NCBI GenBank assembly: GCA_031179305.1
Contig: JAPSHX010000002.1
Coordinates: 62,001 to 126,000 of the forward strand
Source: Paenarthrobacter sp.
GTDB taxonomy: Bacteria; Actinomycetota; Actinomycetes; Actinomycetales; Micrococcaceae
Length of the DNA: 64,000 nucleotides
Direction of reading: 5' to 3'
Shown here: one piece after another, positions 37,656 to 47,015 of the stretch
Layout of the letters: the number at the start of each line of letters is the position of its first letter
Position numbering within the stretch: position 1 is the stretch's first letter
Program-made: the position numbers and the translations under genes
Notes under the pieces: model-generated
Seen by the model: the letters and a program-made list of their open reading frames with translations, nothing else
Told to the model about the DNA's origin: nothing
Databases searched by the model: none

Positions 37656-38546
37656 CTAGGACGCGAGGGCGTCTGCGCCGGCCACGATTTCGGAAAGCTC
37701 CTGCGTAATCTCGGCCTGGCGGGCCGTGTTGCGAAGGCGCGTGTACTTCTTGATCAAGTCGGTTGCGTTGTCACCGGCCGACTTCATAGCGCGCTGGCGG
37801 GCTGCGAGCTCGGAAGCTGCGGCCTGCAGCATGGCTGCGAAGATGCGGGACTCGATGTAACGCGGCAGCAATGCGTCAAGCACTTGCTCTGTTTCCGGCT
37901 CAAACTCATACAACGGCAACAGCTCGGATTCCGAGGCTGCTTCCTCTTCGACGACCTCCAACGGGAGCAAACGGATAACCGTCGGCTCCTGCGTCACCAT
38001 GGACTTGAAGCGGGTGTAGACAACGTGGATCTCGTCCACGCCACCCTCTTCAAATTCAGTGGAGAAGTCTTCAAGAAGTGCAGCTCCGACTTCCTGCGCG
38101 GTTTCGAATTCCGGTGCGTCCGTGCCACCGGTCCATACGCGGGCGTAGGACCGGTTGCGGAAATCGAAGTACGCCTGCGCCTTGCGGCCAACCAGGTACG
38201 CCTTGACTTCCTTGCCTTCTGCGTGAAGAAGCTCGGTGAGACCTTCAGCCTGCTTGAGCACGCTCGCGGAGTAGGATCCTGCAAGGCCGCGGTCCGATGT
38301 GATGATCAGGACTGCGGCGCGGCGGATCTGCTCCGGCTCGGTGGTCAGCGGGTGGTCGATTTCGCTCTGACTTGCGACAGCAGAAACGGCGCGGGTAATC
38401 GCGTTCGCGTAAGGCAGTGAAGCTGCTACGCGGGCGCGGGCCTTACCGATGCGCGAGGTAGCGATCAGTTCCATCGCCTTGAAGATCTTGCGCATCGACG
38501 TCGTCGAGCTGATCTTCTGACGGTAGACCCGAATCTGGGCTCCCAT
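37656..38546 (-). CDS. atpG: ATP synthase F1 subunit gamma
   Basis: 296 aa rotor shaft subunit. N-terminus [20 protein letters not shown], then [15 protein letters not shown], the central [15 protein letters not shown] block, and a C-terminal helix with [28 protein letters not shown] as in all gamma subunits. Sits 84 bp before atpD and 76 bp after atpA. Confidence 0.98.
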   Translation of the reverse strand: MGAQIRVYRQKISSTTSMRKIFKAMELIATSRIGKARARVAASLPYANAITRAVSAVASQSEIDHPLTTEPEQIRRAAVLIITSDRGLAGSYSASVLKQAEGLTELLHAEGKEVKAYLVGRKAQAYFDFRNRSYARVWTGGTDAPEFETAQEVGAALLEDFSTEFEEGGVDEIHVVYTRFKSMVTQEPTVIRLLPLEVVEEEAASESELLPLYEFEPETEQVLDALLPRYIESRIFAAMLQAAASELAARQRAMKSAGDNATDLIKKYTRLRNTARQAEITQELSEIVAGADALAS

Positions 38547-38622
38547 ACTTATCCTTTCCTATGTTCCCGATGTGCTGTCCTGCCGGGGCCCTTGCGGACC
38601 CCGGCAGGACAAGTAATCGGAA

Positions 38623-40260
38623 CTAGCGCTTCTGCTTGACGATCTTTTCCTGGTCGACGTCGCCGCCGGAGATCGCTGCGTGCTCTTCGTGGCCGGCACC
38701 AACCAGGTGGTTGTCGCCTTCGCCGAAGAAGCCCTTCTTGAAGGAAACAATGGCTTCCTTCAAAGCTGCAGCGGTGTCGTCATCCAGGACGTTGGTCTGC
38801 GCCAGCGTGGTCAGGATGGAGGACTGGTGCTTAAGGTGCTCCAGGAACTCGGACTCGAAACGGCTGATGTCTTCAACCGGAACGTCGTCCAGGTAACCGT
38901 TGGTGCCGGCCCAGATGGAAACAACCTGGTTCTCAACCGGGAACGGAGAGTACTGGCCCTGCTTCAGCAGTTCCATCAGGCGTGCACCACGGGTCAGCTG
39001 CTGACGGGAAGCAGCGTCCAGGTCAGAGGCGAACATGGCGAATGCCTGCATATCGCGGTACTGGGCCAAGTCCAGCTTCAAGGTACCGGAGACCTTCTTC
39101 ATGGACTTGACCTGTGCGGCACCACCAACGCGGGAGACAGACACACCAACGTCAACAGCCGGACGCTGGTTGGCGTTGAAGAGGTCCGACTGGAGGAAGA
39201 TCTGGCCATCGGTAATGGAGATCACGTTGGTCGGGATGTAGGCAGAGACGTCGTTTGCCTTGGTCTCGACGATCGGAAGACCGGTCATCGAGCCGGCACC
39301 GAGCTCGTCGGAGAGCTTGGCACAACGCTCCAGCAGGCGGGAGTGCAAGTAGAAAACGTCACCCGGGTATGCTTCGCGTCCCGGCGGACGGCGCAGCAGC
39401 AGGGACACGGCGCGGTAGGCTTCGGCCTGCTTGGACAGGTCATCGAAGATCACCAGGACGTGCTTGCCGCCGTACATCCAGTGCTGGCCGATGGCCGAAC
39501 CTGCATACGGTGCCAAGTACTTGAAGCCGGCGGGGTCAGATGCCGGGGACGCCACGATGGTGGTGTACTCCAGCGCGCCGTGATCCTCGAGGGTCTGACG
39601 CACGGCTGCGATGGTGGAAGCCTTCTGGCCAACACCTACGTAGACGCAACGTACCTGCTTGGTGACATCTCCCGAAGCCCAGTTGGCCTTCTGGTTGATG
39701 ATGGTGTCCACGGCGATGGCAGTCTTGCCGGTCTGGCGGTCACCAATGATCAGCTGACGCTGGCCACGGCCGATCGGAATCATGGCGTCGATAGCCTTGA
39801 GGCCGGTCTGCATCGGTTCGTGAACCGACTTGCGTTCGGTAACGCCAGGAGCCTGAAGTTCCAGTGCACGGGTGGCTTCGGCCTTGATCTCGCCGAGGTC
39901 ATCGATGGGCTGGCCCAAGGGGTCGACAACGCGCCCCAGGAAGGCATCGCCAACCGGAACGGACAGGATCTCACCGGTACGGTGAACTTCCTGGCCTTCT
40001 TCAATACCGGTGAAGTCACCGAGGATAATGACACCGATCTCGCGGACGTCAAGGTTCTGGGCCAGGCCCAGCGTGCCATCTTCGAAGCGAAGCAGCTCGT
40101 TCGCCATGACCGAGGGAAGACCCTCAACACGGGCGATGCCGTCACTTGCGGTGGTCACACGACCAACCTCTACGCGCTCTGCGTTACCGGGTTCGTAGGA
40201 CGCCGCGAACTCGTTCAACGCATTACGGACGTCGTCGGCGTTGATGGTCAATTCGGCCAT
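38623..40260 (-). CDS. atpA: ATP synthase F1 subunit alpha
   Basis: 545 aa non-catalytic nucleotide-binding subunit. P-loop [33 protein letters not shown], and the typical C-terminal alpha-helical domain with a charged tail. Start at the ATG 40260 ([14 protein letters not shown]) with AGGAGAGCAGGG upstream; an earlier in-frame Met at 40293 adds 11 unlikely residues. Confidence 0.98.
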   Translation of the reverse strand: MAELTINADDVRNALNEFAASYEPGNAERVEVGRVTTASDGIARVEGLPSVMANELLRFEDGTLGLAQNLDVREIGVIILGDFTGIEEGQEVHRTGEILSVPVGDAFLGRVVDPLGQPIDDLGEIKAEATRALELQAPGVTERKSVHEPMQTGLKAIDAMIPIGRGQRQLIIGDRQTGKTAIAVDTIINQKANWASGDVTKQVRCVYVGVGQKASTIAAVRQTLEDHGALEYTTIVASPASDPAGFKYLAPYAGSAIGQHWMYGGKHVLVIFDDLSKQAEAYRAVSLLLRRPPGREAYPGDVFYLHSRLLERCAKLSDELGAGSMTGLPIVETKANDVSAYIPTNVISITDGQIFLQSDLFNANQRPAVDVGVSVSRVGGAAQVKSMKKVSGTLKLDLAQYRDMQAFAMFASDLDAASRQQLTRGARLMELLKQGQYSPFPVENQVVSIWAGTNGYLDDVPVEDISRFESEFLEHLKHQSSILTTLAQTNVLDDDTAAALKEAIVSFKKGFFGEGDNHLVGAGHEEHAAISGGDVDQEKIVKQKR

Positions 40261-40345
40261 CTGCAGTCCCTGCTCTCCTGTTTTCGTGATCATCGTTGCT
40301 CACGATGACCGGGTTTTATATCAGTTAAGTTGTGCTTTGTCTTCG

Positions 40346-41173
40346 CTAGCCAGCGAGCTGGCGGCGGAGCTCGGACAGGCGGGCGATGACCGAAGCATCA
40401 AGCACTTCGTCACCCACCTGGACGCGAATACCACCGATCAGTGCGGGGTCAACATTGACGTTGACCTTCAGTTCGCGGCCGTACAGGGCGTCAAGCCCGG
40501 CCTGCAGGCGGCTGGCCTGCGTTTCCGTCAACGGACGGGTAACGCTGACAGTTGCAATCCAGCGCTGCTGGCGCTTGGCTGCAAGCTTGGCGAATGACTC
40601 GACGAGCTTGCTCGGCTTGACACCGCGTGGCTGCGTAACTGCCTGGCGGATGAGAACCTTTGCTTCCTCGCTGCTGCCAGGAACAAGTTTCTCGGCCAGT
40701 GCAATCTTCGCCGCAGGAGATGCCTGCGGTTCAGACAGAGCACGTTGTACTTCGTGGCTGGAGGCGACGGCCTGGTTGAAAGCAAACAGATCGTTTTCCA
40801 GCTCTTCCAGCCCCGTGATACCGGAGGCAGAAACGGCCGACTTGTTTTCAGCTACGGCAATGACAACCGTGGCGGCAAGCGTCTCGAGTGCATCGCCGAT
40901 ATCACGGGCCGATGCCCAGCGTGAGCTGGCCAATCCGCCTGCAATTTCAGCAGCATCAGCGGAGACTTTTCCGCCAACCAGCTGCTTGACCAGCGCCGAC
41001 TTCTCGTCACCGGAACGGGACGGGTCAGTCAGGGCGCGGCGCAAGCCAGCCGAGCTGTCCACCGTTCCCAGGATTCCGAAGAGGTCCTTAGCCAACTGCA
41101 GCGAGGCGAAGGGAAGCTTGGCTTCCAGCTGCGCCAGCGCTGTGGTCAGCGATTCGCTCGATATACCTGCCAT
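40346..41173 (-). CDS. atpH: ATP synthase F1 subunit delta
   Basis: 275 aa, about 95 residues longer than E. coli delta, which is normal for actinobacteria. The N-terminal helical bundle precedes a C-terminal stretch with QRWIATVSVTRPLTE and NVNVDPALIGGIRVQVGDEV, the OSCP signature. Start overlaps the atpF stop by one base. Delta links the b subunits of the stator to F1. Confidence 0.95.
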   Translation of the reverse strand: MAGISSESLTTALAQLEAKLPFASLQLAKDLFGILGTVDSSAGLRRALTDPSRSGDEKSALVKQLVGGKVSADAAEIAGGLASSRWASARDIGDALETLAATVVIAVAENKSAVSASGITGLEELENDLFAFNQAVASSHEVQRALSEPQASPAAKIALAEKLVPGSSEEAKVLIRQAVTQPRGVKPSKLVESFAKLAAKRQQRWIATVSVTRPLTETQASRLQAGLDALYGRELKVNVNVDPALIGGIRVQVGDEVLDASVIARLSELRRQLAG

Positions 41174-41727
41174 TACTTAGCTGCACCTGCGCTCTGGGTC
41201 TCCAGATCTGCAAGGAAACGGTCCACAACACGTGCGGCGCGCTGGTCGTCGGTGAGTGCTTCCCCAACGATGCGGCCAGCCAGTGTGGTGGCCAAGGTGC
41301 CAACCTCGGAACGAAGCGAGACAACAGCTGCCTGGCGCTCCGACTCGATGGCAGCGTGTGCCTGCTCGGTGATGCGTGCAGACTCCGCTGCAGCCTTTGC
41401 CTTCAGGTCCGCGAGGATCTGGGCGCCTTCGGCGCGTGCCTCTTCGCGGATTCGGTTGGCTTCGGCACGGGCATCAGTGAGCTGCTGCTTGTACTCTTCA
41501 AGCGCCGCAGAAGCTTCCGCCTGGGCCTGTTCGGCCTTTGCAATGCCACCTTCGATTGCTTCGGCGCGCTCTGCGAAGGTCTTCTCGAACATCGGGACAA
41601 CAAACTTGACCACGATGTACATGAGGACCGCAAAGCCGGCGAGGACAACGCCCATTTCCCAGGGGTTGGGAAGGAGCGGATTGACCTCTTCGCCCTCAGT
41701 GGCGGCTGAGATGATCAGCTGATTCAT
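41173..41727 (-). CDS. atpF: ATP synthase F0 subunit b
   Basis: 184 aa stator subunit: one membrane helix (about 27-47, MGVVLAGFAVLMYIVVKFVV) followed by a long Glu/Ala/Lys-rich coiled coil (about 55-170). Starts 56 bp after atpE and is coupled to atpH by a one-base overlap. Confidence 0.96.
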   Translation of the reverse strand: MNQLIISAATEGEEVNPLLPNPWEMGVVLAGFAVLMYIVVKFVVPMFEKTFAERAEAIEGGIAKAEQAQAEASAALEEYKQQLTDARAEANRIREEARAEGAQILADLKAKAAAESARITEQAHAAIESERQAAVVSLRSEVGTLATTLAGRIVGEALTDDQRAARVVDRFLADLETQSAGAAK

Positions 41728-41783
41728 ATTTCACCCGTCCTATCTACTCGGTTGCGGAATTCGCTTTGTTCTGAAGCCGAAGA

Positions 41784-41987
41784 CTAGAGAACGAAAGCGA
41801 AGACGAGGCCGAGGATGGCGAGAGCTTCGGTCAGTGCCAGACCAAGGAACGCGATCGGCTGCAGCACACGCTGAGCTTCCGGCTGACGAGCAACACCGTT
41901 GATGTAAGCCGCGAATACGAGACCCACACCGATACCACCGCCGATTGCGGACAGACCGTAACCTACGAGGTTGAGATTGCCTTCCAT
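41784..41987 (-). CDS. atpE: ATP synthase F0 subunit c
   Basis: 67 aa proteolipid with two membrane helices: the first carries the glycine-rich [22 protein letters not shown], and the second the proton-binding Glu in [18 protein letters not shown]. The loop RQPEAQ is canonical. It forms the rotating c-ring. Two glutamate/glycine motifs are intact, so a proton-translocating enzyme is expected. Confidence 0.98.
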   Translation of the reverse strand: MEGNLNLVGYGLSAIGGGIGVGLVFAAYINGVARQPEAQRVLQPIAFLGLALTEALAILGLVFAFVL

Positions 41988-42065
41988 TTTTTTCCTTTCA
42001 AGATGCCACCCATGTGGCAGGTTGTTTGGTTTACTTCAATCCCCATCAGGGGAAGTTTTGGGAGC

Positions 42066-42866
42066 CTAGTGGCTGTCGGCGTGCAGGGCGCCTTCGATGT
42101 AGATCGCGGTCAACAGAGTGAACACGTATGCCTGCAGGGCCATGATCAAAGCTTCGAGCATGTACATGGCGATGGCGCCTACCAGGACCAGGACCGAGGT
42201 TCCCTTGAGCAGGATGTTCTCCTGCATTACCAGGTACTCGATGCCGGAGCCGGCAAGCATCACGATCAAGTGGCCAGCCAGCATGGTTGCGAACAGACGG
42301 AGGCTGTGCGTGACGGGCCGGACCAGGAAGTTGGAGATGATCTCGATCGGAACAACGATCGGGAGGATGTACCACGGCACGCCGGAGGGAACCGTGGCGA
42401 GCTTGAAGTACTTCAGGCCGTTCTTCTTGATGCCGATGATGATCCAGGTGAAGTACACGATGCCGGCCAGCACATAGGCGCCGCCAACATGTGAGAAGCT
42501 CGGGAGCTGGATCAGCGGGATAGCACCATAGATGTTGTTCACCAGAATGAAGAAGAACAAGCTGAACAGCAGCGGGACGTACTTCATGAAGTCCTTGCCG
42601 CCGATGATGTCCTTGGCGATGCTGTTGCGGACGAAGCCGTAGGCCATTTCGCCTGCGAACTGCAGCTTGCCGGGAACCAGCTGCTGCTTACGAGCAGCGA
42701 GGATGAAGAATGTAGCGATAATGACGACCGAAAGGATCACCAGCAACATCTGCTTGGAGAAGCCATCGTACGCACCCCAAGGCAGGATTGCCGGCAGGTG
42801 CATTTCGTCGATTCCGGGTGGGGTGAATGACCCCGAATCCTGGGCGGGGAGCGCAAGCGCGATCAA
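42066..42866 (-). CDS. atpB: ATP synthase F0 subunit a
   Basis: 266 aa, five to six membrane segments. The essential Arg lies in VRPVTHSLRLFATMLAGHL, near residue 188, with the usual downstream YVFTLLTAIYIEGAL. The N-terminus ALPAQDSGSFTPPGIDEMHL is a short extracytoplasmic leader. First of the structural atp genes on this strand, 81 bp after the AtpZ-like gene. Confidence 0.96.
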   Translation of the reverse strand: MIALALPAQDSGSFTPPGIDEMHLPAILPWGAYDGFSKQMLLVILSVVIIATFFILAARKQQLVPGKLQFAGEMAYGFVRNSIAKDIIGGKDFMKYVPLLFSLFFFILVNNIYGAIPLIQLPSFSHVGGAYVLAGIVYFTWIIIGIKKNGLKYFKLATVPSGVPWYILPIVVPIEIISNFLVRPVTHSLRLFATMLAGHLIVMLAGSGIEYLVMQENILLKGTSVLVLVGAIAMYMLEALIMALQAYVFTLLTAIYIEGALHADSH

Positions 42867-42947
42867 CGCGTTTCCTCTCTGCTGTGTCCATCATTGGGCA
42901 TTGGTTGGAATCCGGACGCGTTGGACGCATCTGTAATCCATGTGAAA

Positions 42948-43283
42948 TTATTTGGCATTACTGTCCCCGTCCGTGGACGGACCGCTGTCTGCGTTGCTCT
43001 CGCCAGAAGAGGAGCTTTGCCTGGTGAGGCCGTGCATATGGGAAAGATAGAACCCTCCTGCGGCTCCCAGCAGAGCGCCAAGGAGCACAATCCAGCGGGT
43101 CCCCCACAGATTATCCAGGCCCCAGCCTATCAAACTCCAGACAATGATCCCGCCAATGATATAGCTGAAGACAGCGATGCCGGCGTTGTATCCGCCGTCG
43201 TTTCCGGCTTCGGCAGATTCATTGTGGTTGGCAGTTTGCCGGGCATTGGCAGCCGGGCGTGAATAACGCTTACGCGGAGACAT
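42948..43283 (-). CDS. AtpZ/AtpI-family small membrane protein
   Basis: About 111 aa from the ATG at 43283: hydrophilic N-terminus, two membrane helices (GGYNAGIAVFSYIIGGIIVWSL and GTRWIVLLGALLGAAGGFYL) and a Ser/Asp/Gly-rich tail. Two-helix AtpZ-like proteins precede atp operons and are proposed to aid c-ring assembly or Mg2+/Ca2+ transport. It overlaps the AtpI-like gene by 14 bp. Confidence 0.85.
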   Translation of the reverse strand: MSPRKRYSRPAANARQTANHNESAEAGNDGGYNAGIAVFSYIIGGIIVWSLIGWGLDNLWGTRWIVLLGALLGAAGGFYLSHMHGLTRQSSSSGESNADSGPSTDGDSNAK

Positions 43284-43761
43284 CCGGGCCACCCTTCGGT
43301 TCTGCGGGATCGTTGTAGATCTGGAGACGGGCCTTGCTGAACGCGTAGATCTCCGCGGCCTGCCAGAAGACGACTGAAACAACCGCCCCAATGAGGAACC
43401 ACCGGCCTTGGAGCCAGTCCGGCTTATCAAGTACAAACAGCACTACGGCGAATCCGATGACTTTGATGAAGTAAGTCGCAACAAAGAGTCCGATTGCACC
43501 GGAAGGATTGTTCCGGCCTACGAAATGGCCAATCAGGAGACTGATGCCAAAGAACAGCATAACCAGCATGGCACCGAGTGCAGCCGAGAGTGCGCTCTGC
43601 CCGCCAGCCACGACGGTCGCAATGACGCAGGTGACGGAAGTGGCCGCCAGAGCAGCAAGGGCGCTGAAATAAAGCAGCCGGAGCCAGAGGTTGGTTGTCT
43701 CACCGGAAACTCCAACACCACGTTTACCGGACGGGCGTCCGGTTTCGGCGTTGGATGTCAT
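43270..43761 (-). CDS. atpI: ATP synthase protein I-like membrane protein
   Basis: 163 aa, four hydrophobic segments, with VLFVLDKPDWLQGRWFLIGA near the third/fourth. Position and layout match the AtpI-like gene (Rv1303 in M. tuberculosis, from memory) directly before the atp structural genes. AtpI is a chaperone for c-ring assembly in other bacteria; the primary sequence alone is weak evidence. Confidence 0.72.
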   Translation of the reverse strand: MTSNAETGRPSGKRGVGVSGETTNLWLRLLYFSALAALAATSVTCVIATVVAGGQSALSAALGAMLVMLFFGISLLIGHFVGRNNPSGAIGLFVATYFIKVIGFAVVLFVLDKPDWLQGRWFLIGAVVSVVFWQAAEIYAFSKARLQIYNDPAEPKGGPDVSA

Positions 43762-43880
43762 GGGGATACCAATCCTCGTGGCACAGGTGCCATATTCTCA
43801 AAGTGGGGTTACGGGCGAGTGACTGTCCGCAGAAAGAATTCTACATGAGATAGAACTGTGACCATAACCGGCCGTCACAT

Positions 43881-44993
43881 CTACTCCCCCGGCCGCGTCG
43901 AGTTCCGGGTGAAGTAGGGCCATGCCGTCACGGCGGCCATGACGAGCGCTGCGGCAATGACCACGATGAGCACGATTTGCCACGGGAACACGGCAAAGGC
44001 GACGCCGCCGAACGCAAGAATGCAGGTCCACACATAAAGCATGACGACGGCGCTGCGGTGCGAGTATCCGAGGTCCACCAGCTTGTGGTGGAGGTGCCCC
44101 CGGTCAGCCGACCAGGGCGATTGACCCCTGGCTGTCCTGCGGACAACGGCCATCCCCAAATCAAGGAGGGGAAGGGACAACACCGCGAAGGGCAGCAAGA
44201 TGGGAACGATGGTGGGGATACCGTTGGCGCGGTCGTAGAGACCGGAGCTGATCTGTCCCGTGGCTACAACGCCGGCGGAAGCCATCAGCAAGCCAATAAG
44301 CATGGCTCCCGAGTCGCCCATAAAGATCTTTGCCGGAAACCAGTTGTGTGGCAGGAATCCGATGCAGCTGCCCACGAGGATGGCCATCAGGAGCGTCGCG
44401 AGGTCTGAGTTGTCAGTGGATGGGTTGTTCCTGTGAACCCAATAGGCGGTGAGGAAGAACGCTCCCCCGCCAATGATGGCGACTCCGGCTGCCAGTCCGT
44501 CCAGTCCGTCGATGAAGTTGACGGCATTCATGGTGGTGACAATGAGTCCGGCGGTAAGCACAATCTGGACTGCTTCGGATTCAAGGAAGATCGGCTCCGG
44601 GATAAAGGGCACCACAGACATCCGCACACCCCAGATAGCCACGATGAAGGCTGCTGCTGCCTGGCCCAGGAGCTTGATCCACCAGCGGATGTCGAGGATG
44701 TCGTCGGCGACTCCCACCGCGACGATCACAACGGCACCAGCGAGAATTCCCCAGGGAGCATCGTTGTGTCTGAAGATGTCCTTGACGAAGAAGGAATTGC
44801 TCGCAACCACCAACGCAGCGAAGAAGCCCACAAAGATGCCAAGGCCGCCGAGTTTGGAGATCAGGGCTGAATGCATGTCGCGGCTACGGATGGGTTGGTA
44901 CAAGCGCAGCTTGTTTCCCACGACCCGCGCACCCCACGTCCCGGCATACGAAACAACTGCAGCGGTGAGGGCCATCAGCATGTACATAATCAT
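43881..44993 (-). CDS. MraY/WecA-family polyprenyl-phosphate sugar-1-phosphate transferase
   Basis: About 370 aa, eleven predicted membrane segments. It transfers a sugar-1-phosphate (probably GlcNAc-1-P) from its UDP-sugar to undecaprenyl or decaprenyl phosphate, starting a cell-wall glycan. Motifs: RDMHSALISKLGGLGIF, NAVNFIDGLDGLAAGVA, PAKIFMGDSGAMLIG and DRGHLHHKLVDLG (the HHH-like cytosolic loop). True MraY of peptidoglycan is expected in the division cluster, so this is the WecA-type paralogue. A Met at 45020 is an alternative start. Upstream is a glycan cluster ending at 45273. Confidence 0.93.
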   Translation of the reverse strand: MIMYMLMALTAAVVSYAGTWGARVVGNKLRLYQPIRSRDMHSALISKLGGLGIFVGFFAALVVASNSFFVKDIFRHNDAPWGILAGAVVIVAVGVADDILDIRWWIKLLGQAAAAFIVAIWGVRMSVVPFIPEPIFLESEAVQIVLTAGLIVTTMNAVNFIDGLDGLAAGVAIIGGGAFFLTAYWVHRNNPSTDNSDLATLLMAILVGSCIGFLPHNWFPAKIFMGDSGAMLIGLLMASAGVVATGQISSGLYDRANGIPTIVPILLPFAVLSLPLLDLGMAVVRRTARGQSPWSADRGHLHHKLVDLGYSHRSAVVMLYVWTCILAFGGVAFAVFPWQIVLIVVIAAALVMAAVTAWPYFTRNSTRPGE

Positions 44994-45226
44994 GACGCGG
45001 CCCCGAACGGAAGCCTGCACACCACAGGGGAAGAACGGATCATCGAATGCAGCCGGCGGGTTTGAATGCCGTCTGGTTGTGGGCAGCTCAAGGTGTGGAA
45101 TTCTGTCTTTGGATAAATGGAACTACTCCGTCGCCATGCCTGCACCGGCTGTGCCGAATGTTGCGGGATTTCTGTGGACTCTAGTCACGATACTAATGCC
45201 AATGGCCGTGACCACCCTGTGATGCA

Positions 45227-45265
45227 GCCGCCAAGCTCCACCGTGTTTTGGTGGGGCTTGGCGGC
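45227..45265 (-). terminator. Hairpin terminator of the glycosyltransferase cluster
   Basis: A 16-bp stem (45227-45242 with 45250-45265, one wobble) and 7-base loop, 7 bp past the GT2 stop on the minus strand. No T-run follows, so termination could need Rho. The stretch 45021-45226 before the WecA-like gene shows no other clear element. Confidence 0.7.
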
Positions 45266-45272
45266 GTAGATG

Positions 45273-46229
45273 CTACCTGACGGGCTCTTGGACGTTACGC
45301 AATACGTAGATCCCTTCGAGCACCTGGGCATTGGAGCGCGGAGCTTTCAGGCTGTGCCGCAGGCCCTTCAAAAGCCCGGCGAACAGCACCTTGCGATTTG
45401 GAGAGGCGGCAATCGTGCGGGTCCAGTTGCGCAGCGAAGCGCCGGTAAACAGGATCTTTTCCCACGGCGCCAGGGCATTCGATCTGGTATAAACCCAGAG
45501 CTTGTTCCGCACTTCGTAGTAGAAGCGCGGGCCGGGATCCGCTCCAGCATCACCAAAGACCTTCGTGTGGTGGTTGGCCACCGATGCGTCGGTAGTCAGT
45601 GCGATCCCGCGGCGGGAAATCCTCGCGGTGTATTCAAGGTCATCATTCCAGATGAAGTAGTCGGCAATCGGCAGGCCATGCTGTTTAATTTCTTCAGCAC
45701 GTATCAGCACCGACACGAAGGAAGCACTCCGGATCTGGGTAGCCCCCAGACGGGCAGCAACGCTGCGCTCGGCCTCGCTCGCTCCCATCCGCGGCCGCAT
45801 ACGGTTCATTGGGTGGTCGCGGCCGTCAGTCCACACAACACGGCTTGCGATGAAGGCCGGGGCCTCTCCCGTTTCCTGCAGGTAGGACTCAGAGACGTCC
45901 AATGCTTCATGAAGGGCATTCGGCTGCGGTTCCGTATCGTCGTCCATGATCCACACGTGGTCAGCCCCGTGATCCAGTACGGCCCGTTCCATCCCGACAA
46001 CGAACCCACCGGCACCGCCAACGTTCACGTTCAAGGTGACCACATCAGTGGTCACCGGGCTTTGGTACTGCTGGAGGAACTCTGCGGTTCCGTCCGTCGA
46101 AGCGTTGTCAACGATGACCACGGCGTCCGGTACCCGGGTACCTGCAACAATGCCCTCCAAAGTCGTCTGGAGGAGTGCACGCCGGTTATAGGTCACTACA
46201 ACAGCGACCACGACAGGGTGGGACGTCAT
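45273..46229 (-). CDS. Glycosyltransferase family 2 (rhamnosyl/galactofuranosyl-type)
   Basis: 318 aa GT-A fold enzyme. VAVVVTYNRRALLQTTLEGI and IVDNASTDGTAEFL bind the nucleotide sugar, HVWIMDDDTEPQPNAL carries the metal-binding acidic triplet, and FIWNDDLEYTARI with a downstream NHHTKVFG is the acceptor/catalytic pattern of rhamnosyl- and galactofuranosyl-transferases. It immediately abuts the WecG/TagA-like gene upstream, so both enzymes are probably in one pathway. The donor sugar is inferred. Confidence 0.88.
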   Translation of the reverse strand: MTSHPVVVAVVVTYNRRALLQTTLEGIVAGTRVPDAVVIVDNASTDGTAEFLQQYQSPVTTDVVTLNVNVGGAGGFVVGMERAVLDHGADHVWIMDDDTEPQPNALHEALDVSESYLQETGEAPAFIASRVVWTDGRDHPMNRMRPRMGASEAERSVAARLGATQIRSASFVSVLIRAEEIKQHGLPIADYFIWNDDLEYTARISRRGIALTTDASVANHHTKVFGDAGADPGPRFYYEVRNKLWVYTRSNALAPWEKILFTGASLRNWTRTIAASPNRKVLFAGLLKGLRHSLKAPRSNAQVLEGIYVLRNVQEPVR

Positions 46230-47015
46230 TTACTTGCCTTTGGTCTTGGATGGTTGGAAACGGCGCCGAATCAGCAGGCCTGCCAGCTTCCAAGGTTCAA
46301 CGAAAACTCTGTAGGCCACGCGGCCTGGGTGAAGGACGAGCCGCCATGCCCATTCGAGCCCCAAGCGCCCAAGCCAGCGTGGCGCCAGTCTTTGGATGCC
46401 CGCGACTTGTTCAATGGCACCGCCGACGGCGCAATAAAGGGCAGAGGGCAACTGCGGGAGCGCGCGATGAAGGACTGTTTCCTGCAACGGCATCCCAAGT
46501 CCGAGCAGGACCAGTTGCGGACGGAAATCGGTCAGCCAGTTTACAACCGCGTCCTCAAGGGCGCTGTCCCACCCCTCACCAGGCATTCCATCCACCGTGG
46601 CACCGGGAATGATGGAGCGCAGCCGGGCAACTGCTTTGGTATTGGCGACCCGTCCGGCACCGACTACGGCGACACGTTTCAGACCGCTGACCTTACCCAG
46701 CTCCGGGATCCAGTCCATGGAACCGAGCCGGTAGGCCATGGTTCCCTCACCCAGCGCCTGGAGTTGATGCTTGTGGGCGAGTCCCCAAAGCATCGCAACG
46801 GGAGCACCGTCCAGTAGGACGATCGAACTGTCGTCGTACACGGAACGGACGTCCGGGCGAGAATGAAGCAACGTAATGCTGTGAAGATTATGCCCAAGGA
46901 CTGTGGCTGTTGTCCCGGCTGCGATAAGCCCGCCCATCGCTTGCATTAGCTCATCGACGCGCATCGGAGTGGCGTCGACGTCAAGGACGGGGACGCGTTG
47001 GCGCTCCGGGATCAT
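46230..47015 (-). CDS. WecG/TagA/CpsF-family glycosyltransferase
   Basis: 261 aa. The family adds the second sugar (ManNAc or similar) to polyprenyl-PP-GlcNAc. Motifs: TTATVLGHNLHSITLLHSRP, SIVLLDGAPVAMLWG (catalytic Asp region), LLGLGMPLQETVLH and RLGLEWAWRLVLHPGRVAYR near the C-terminus. It overlaps sua5 by four bases and adjoins the GT2 gene. With the WecA-like gene nearby it fits assembly of a linkage disaccharide for a wall glycan. Confidence 0.89.
   Translation of the reverse strand: MIPERQRVPVLDVDATPMRVDELMQAMGGLIAAGTTATVLGHNLHSITLLHSRPDVRSVYDDSSIVLLDGAPVAMLWGLAHKHQLQALGEGTMAYRLGSMDWIPELGKVSGLKRVAVVGAGRVANTKAVARLRSIIPGATVDGMPGEGWDSALEDAVVNWLTDFRPQLVLLGLGMPLQETVLHRALPQLPSALYCAVGGAIEQVAGIQRLAPRWLGRLGLEWAWRLVLHPGRVAYRVFVEPWKLAGLLIRRRFQPSKTKGK

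Noticed and set aside
38680..40308. Long open frame (about 540 codons) on the plus strand across atpA
   Set aside because: Antisense shadow of atpA caused by high-GC codon bias; the translation has no recognisable motif.
45270..46817. Plus-strand open frame of about 515 codons across the two glycosyltransferases
   Set aside because: Shadow of the clearly recognisable GT2 and WecG genes.
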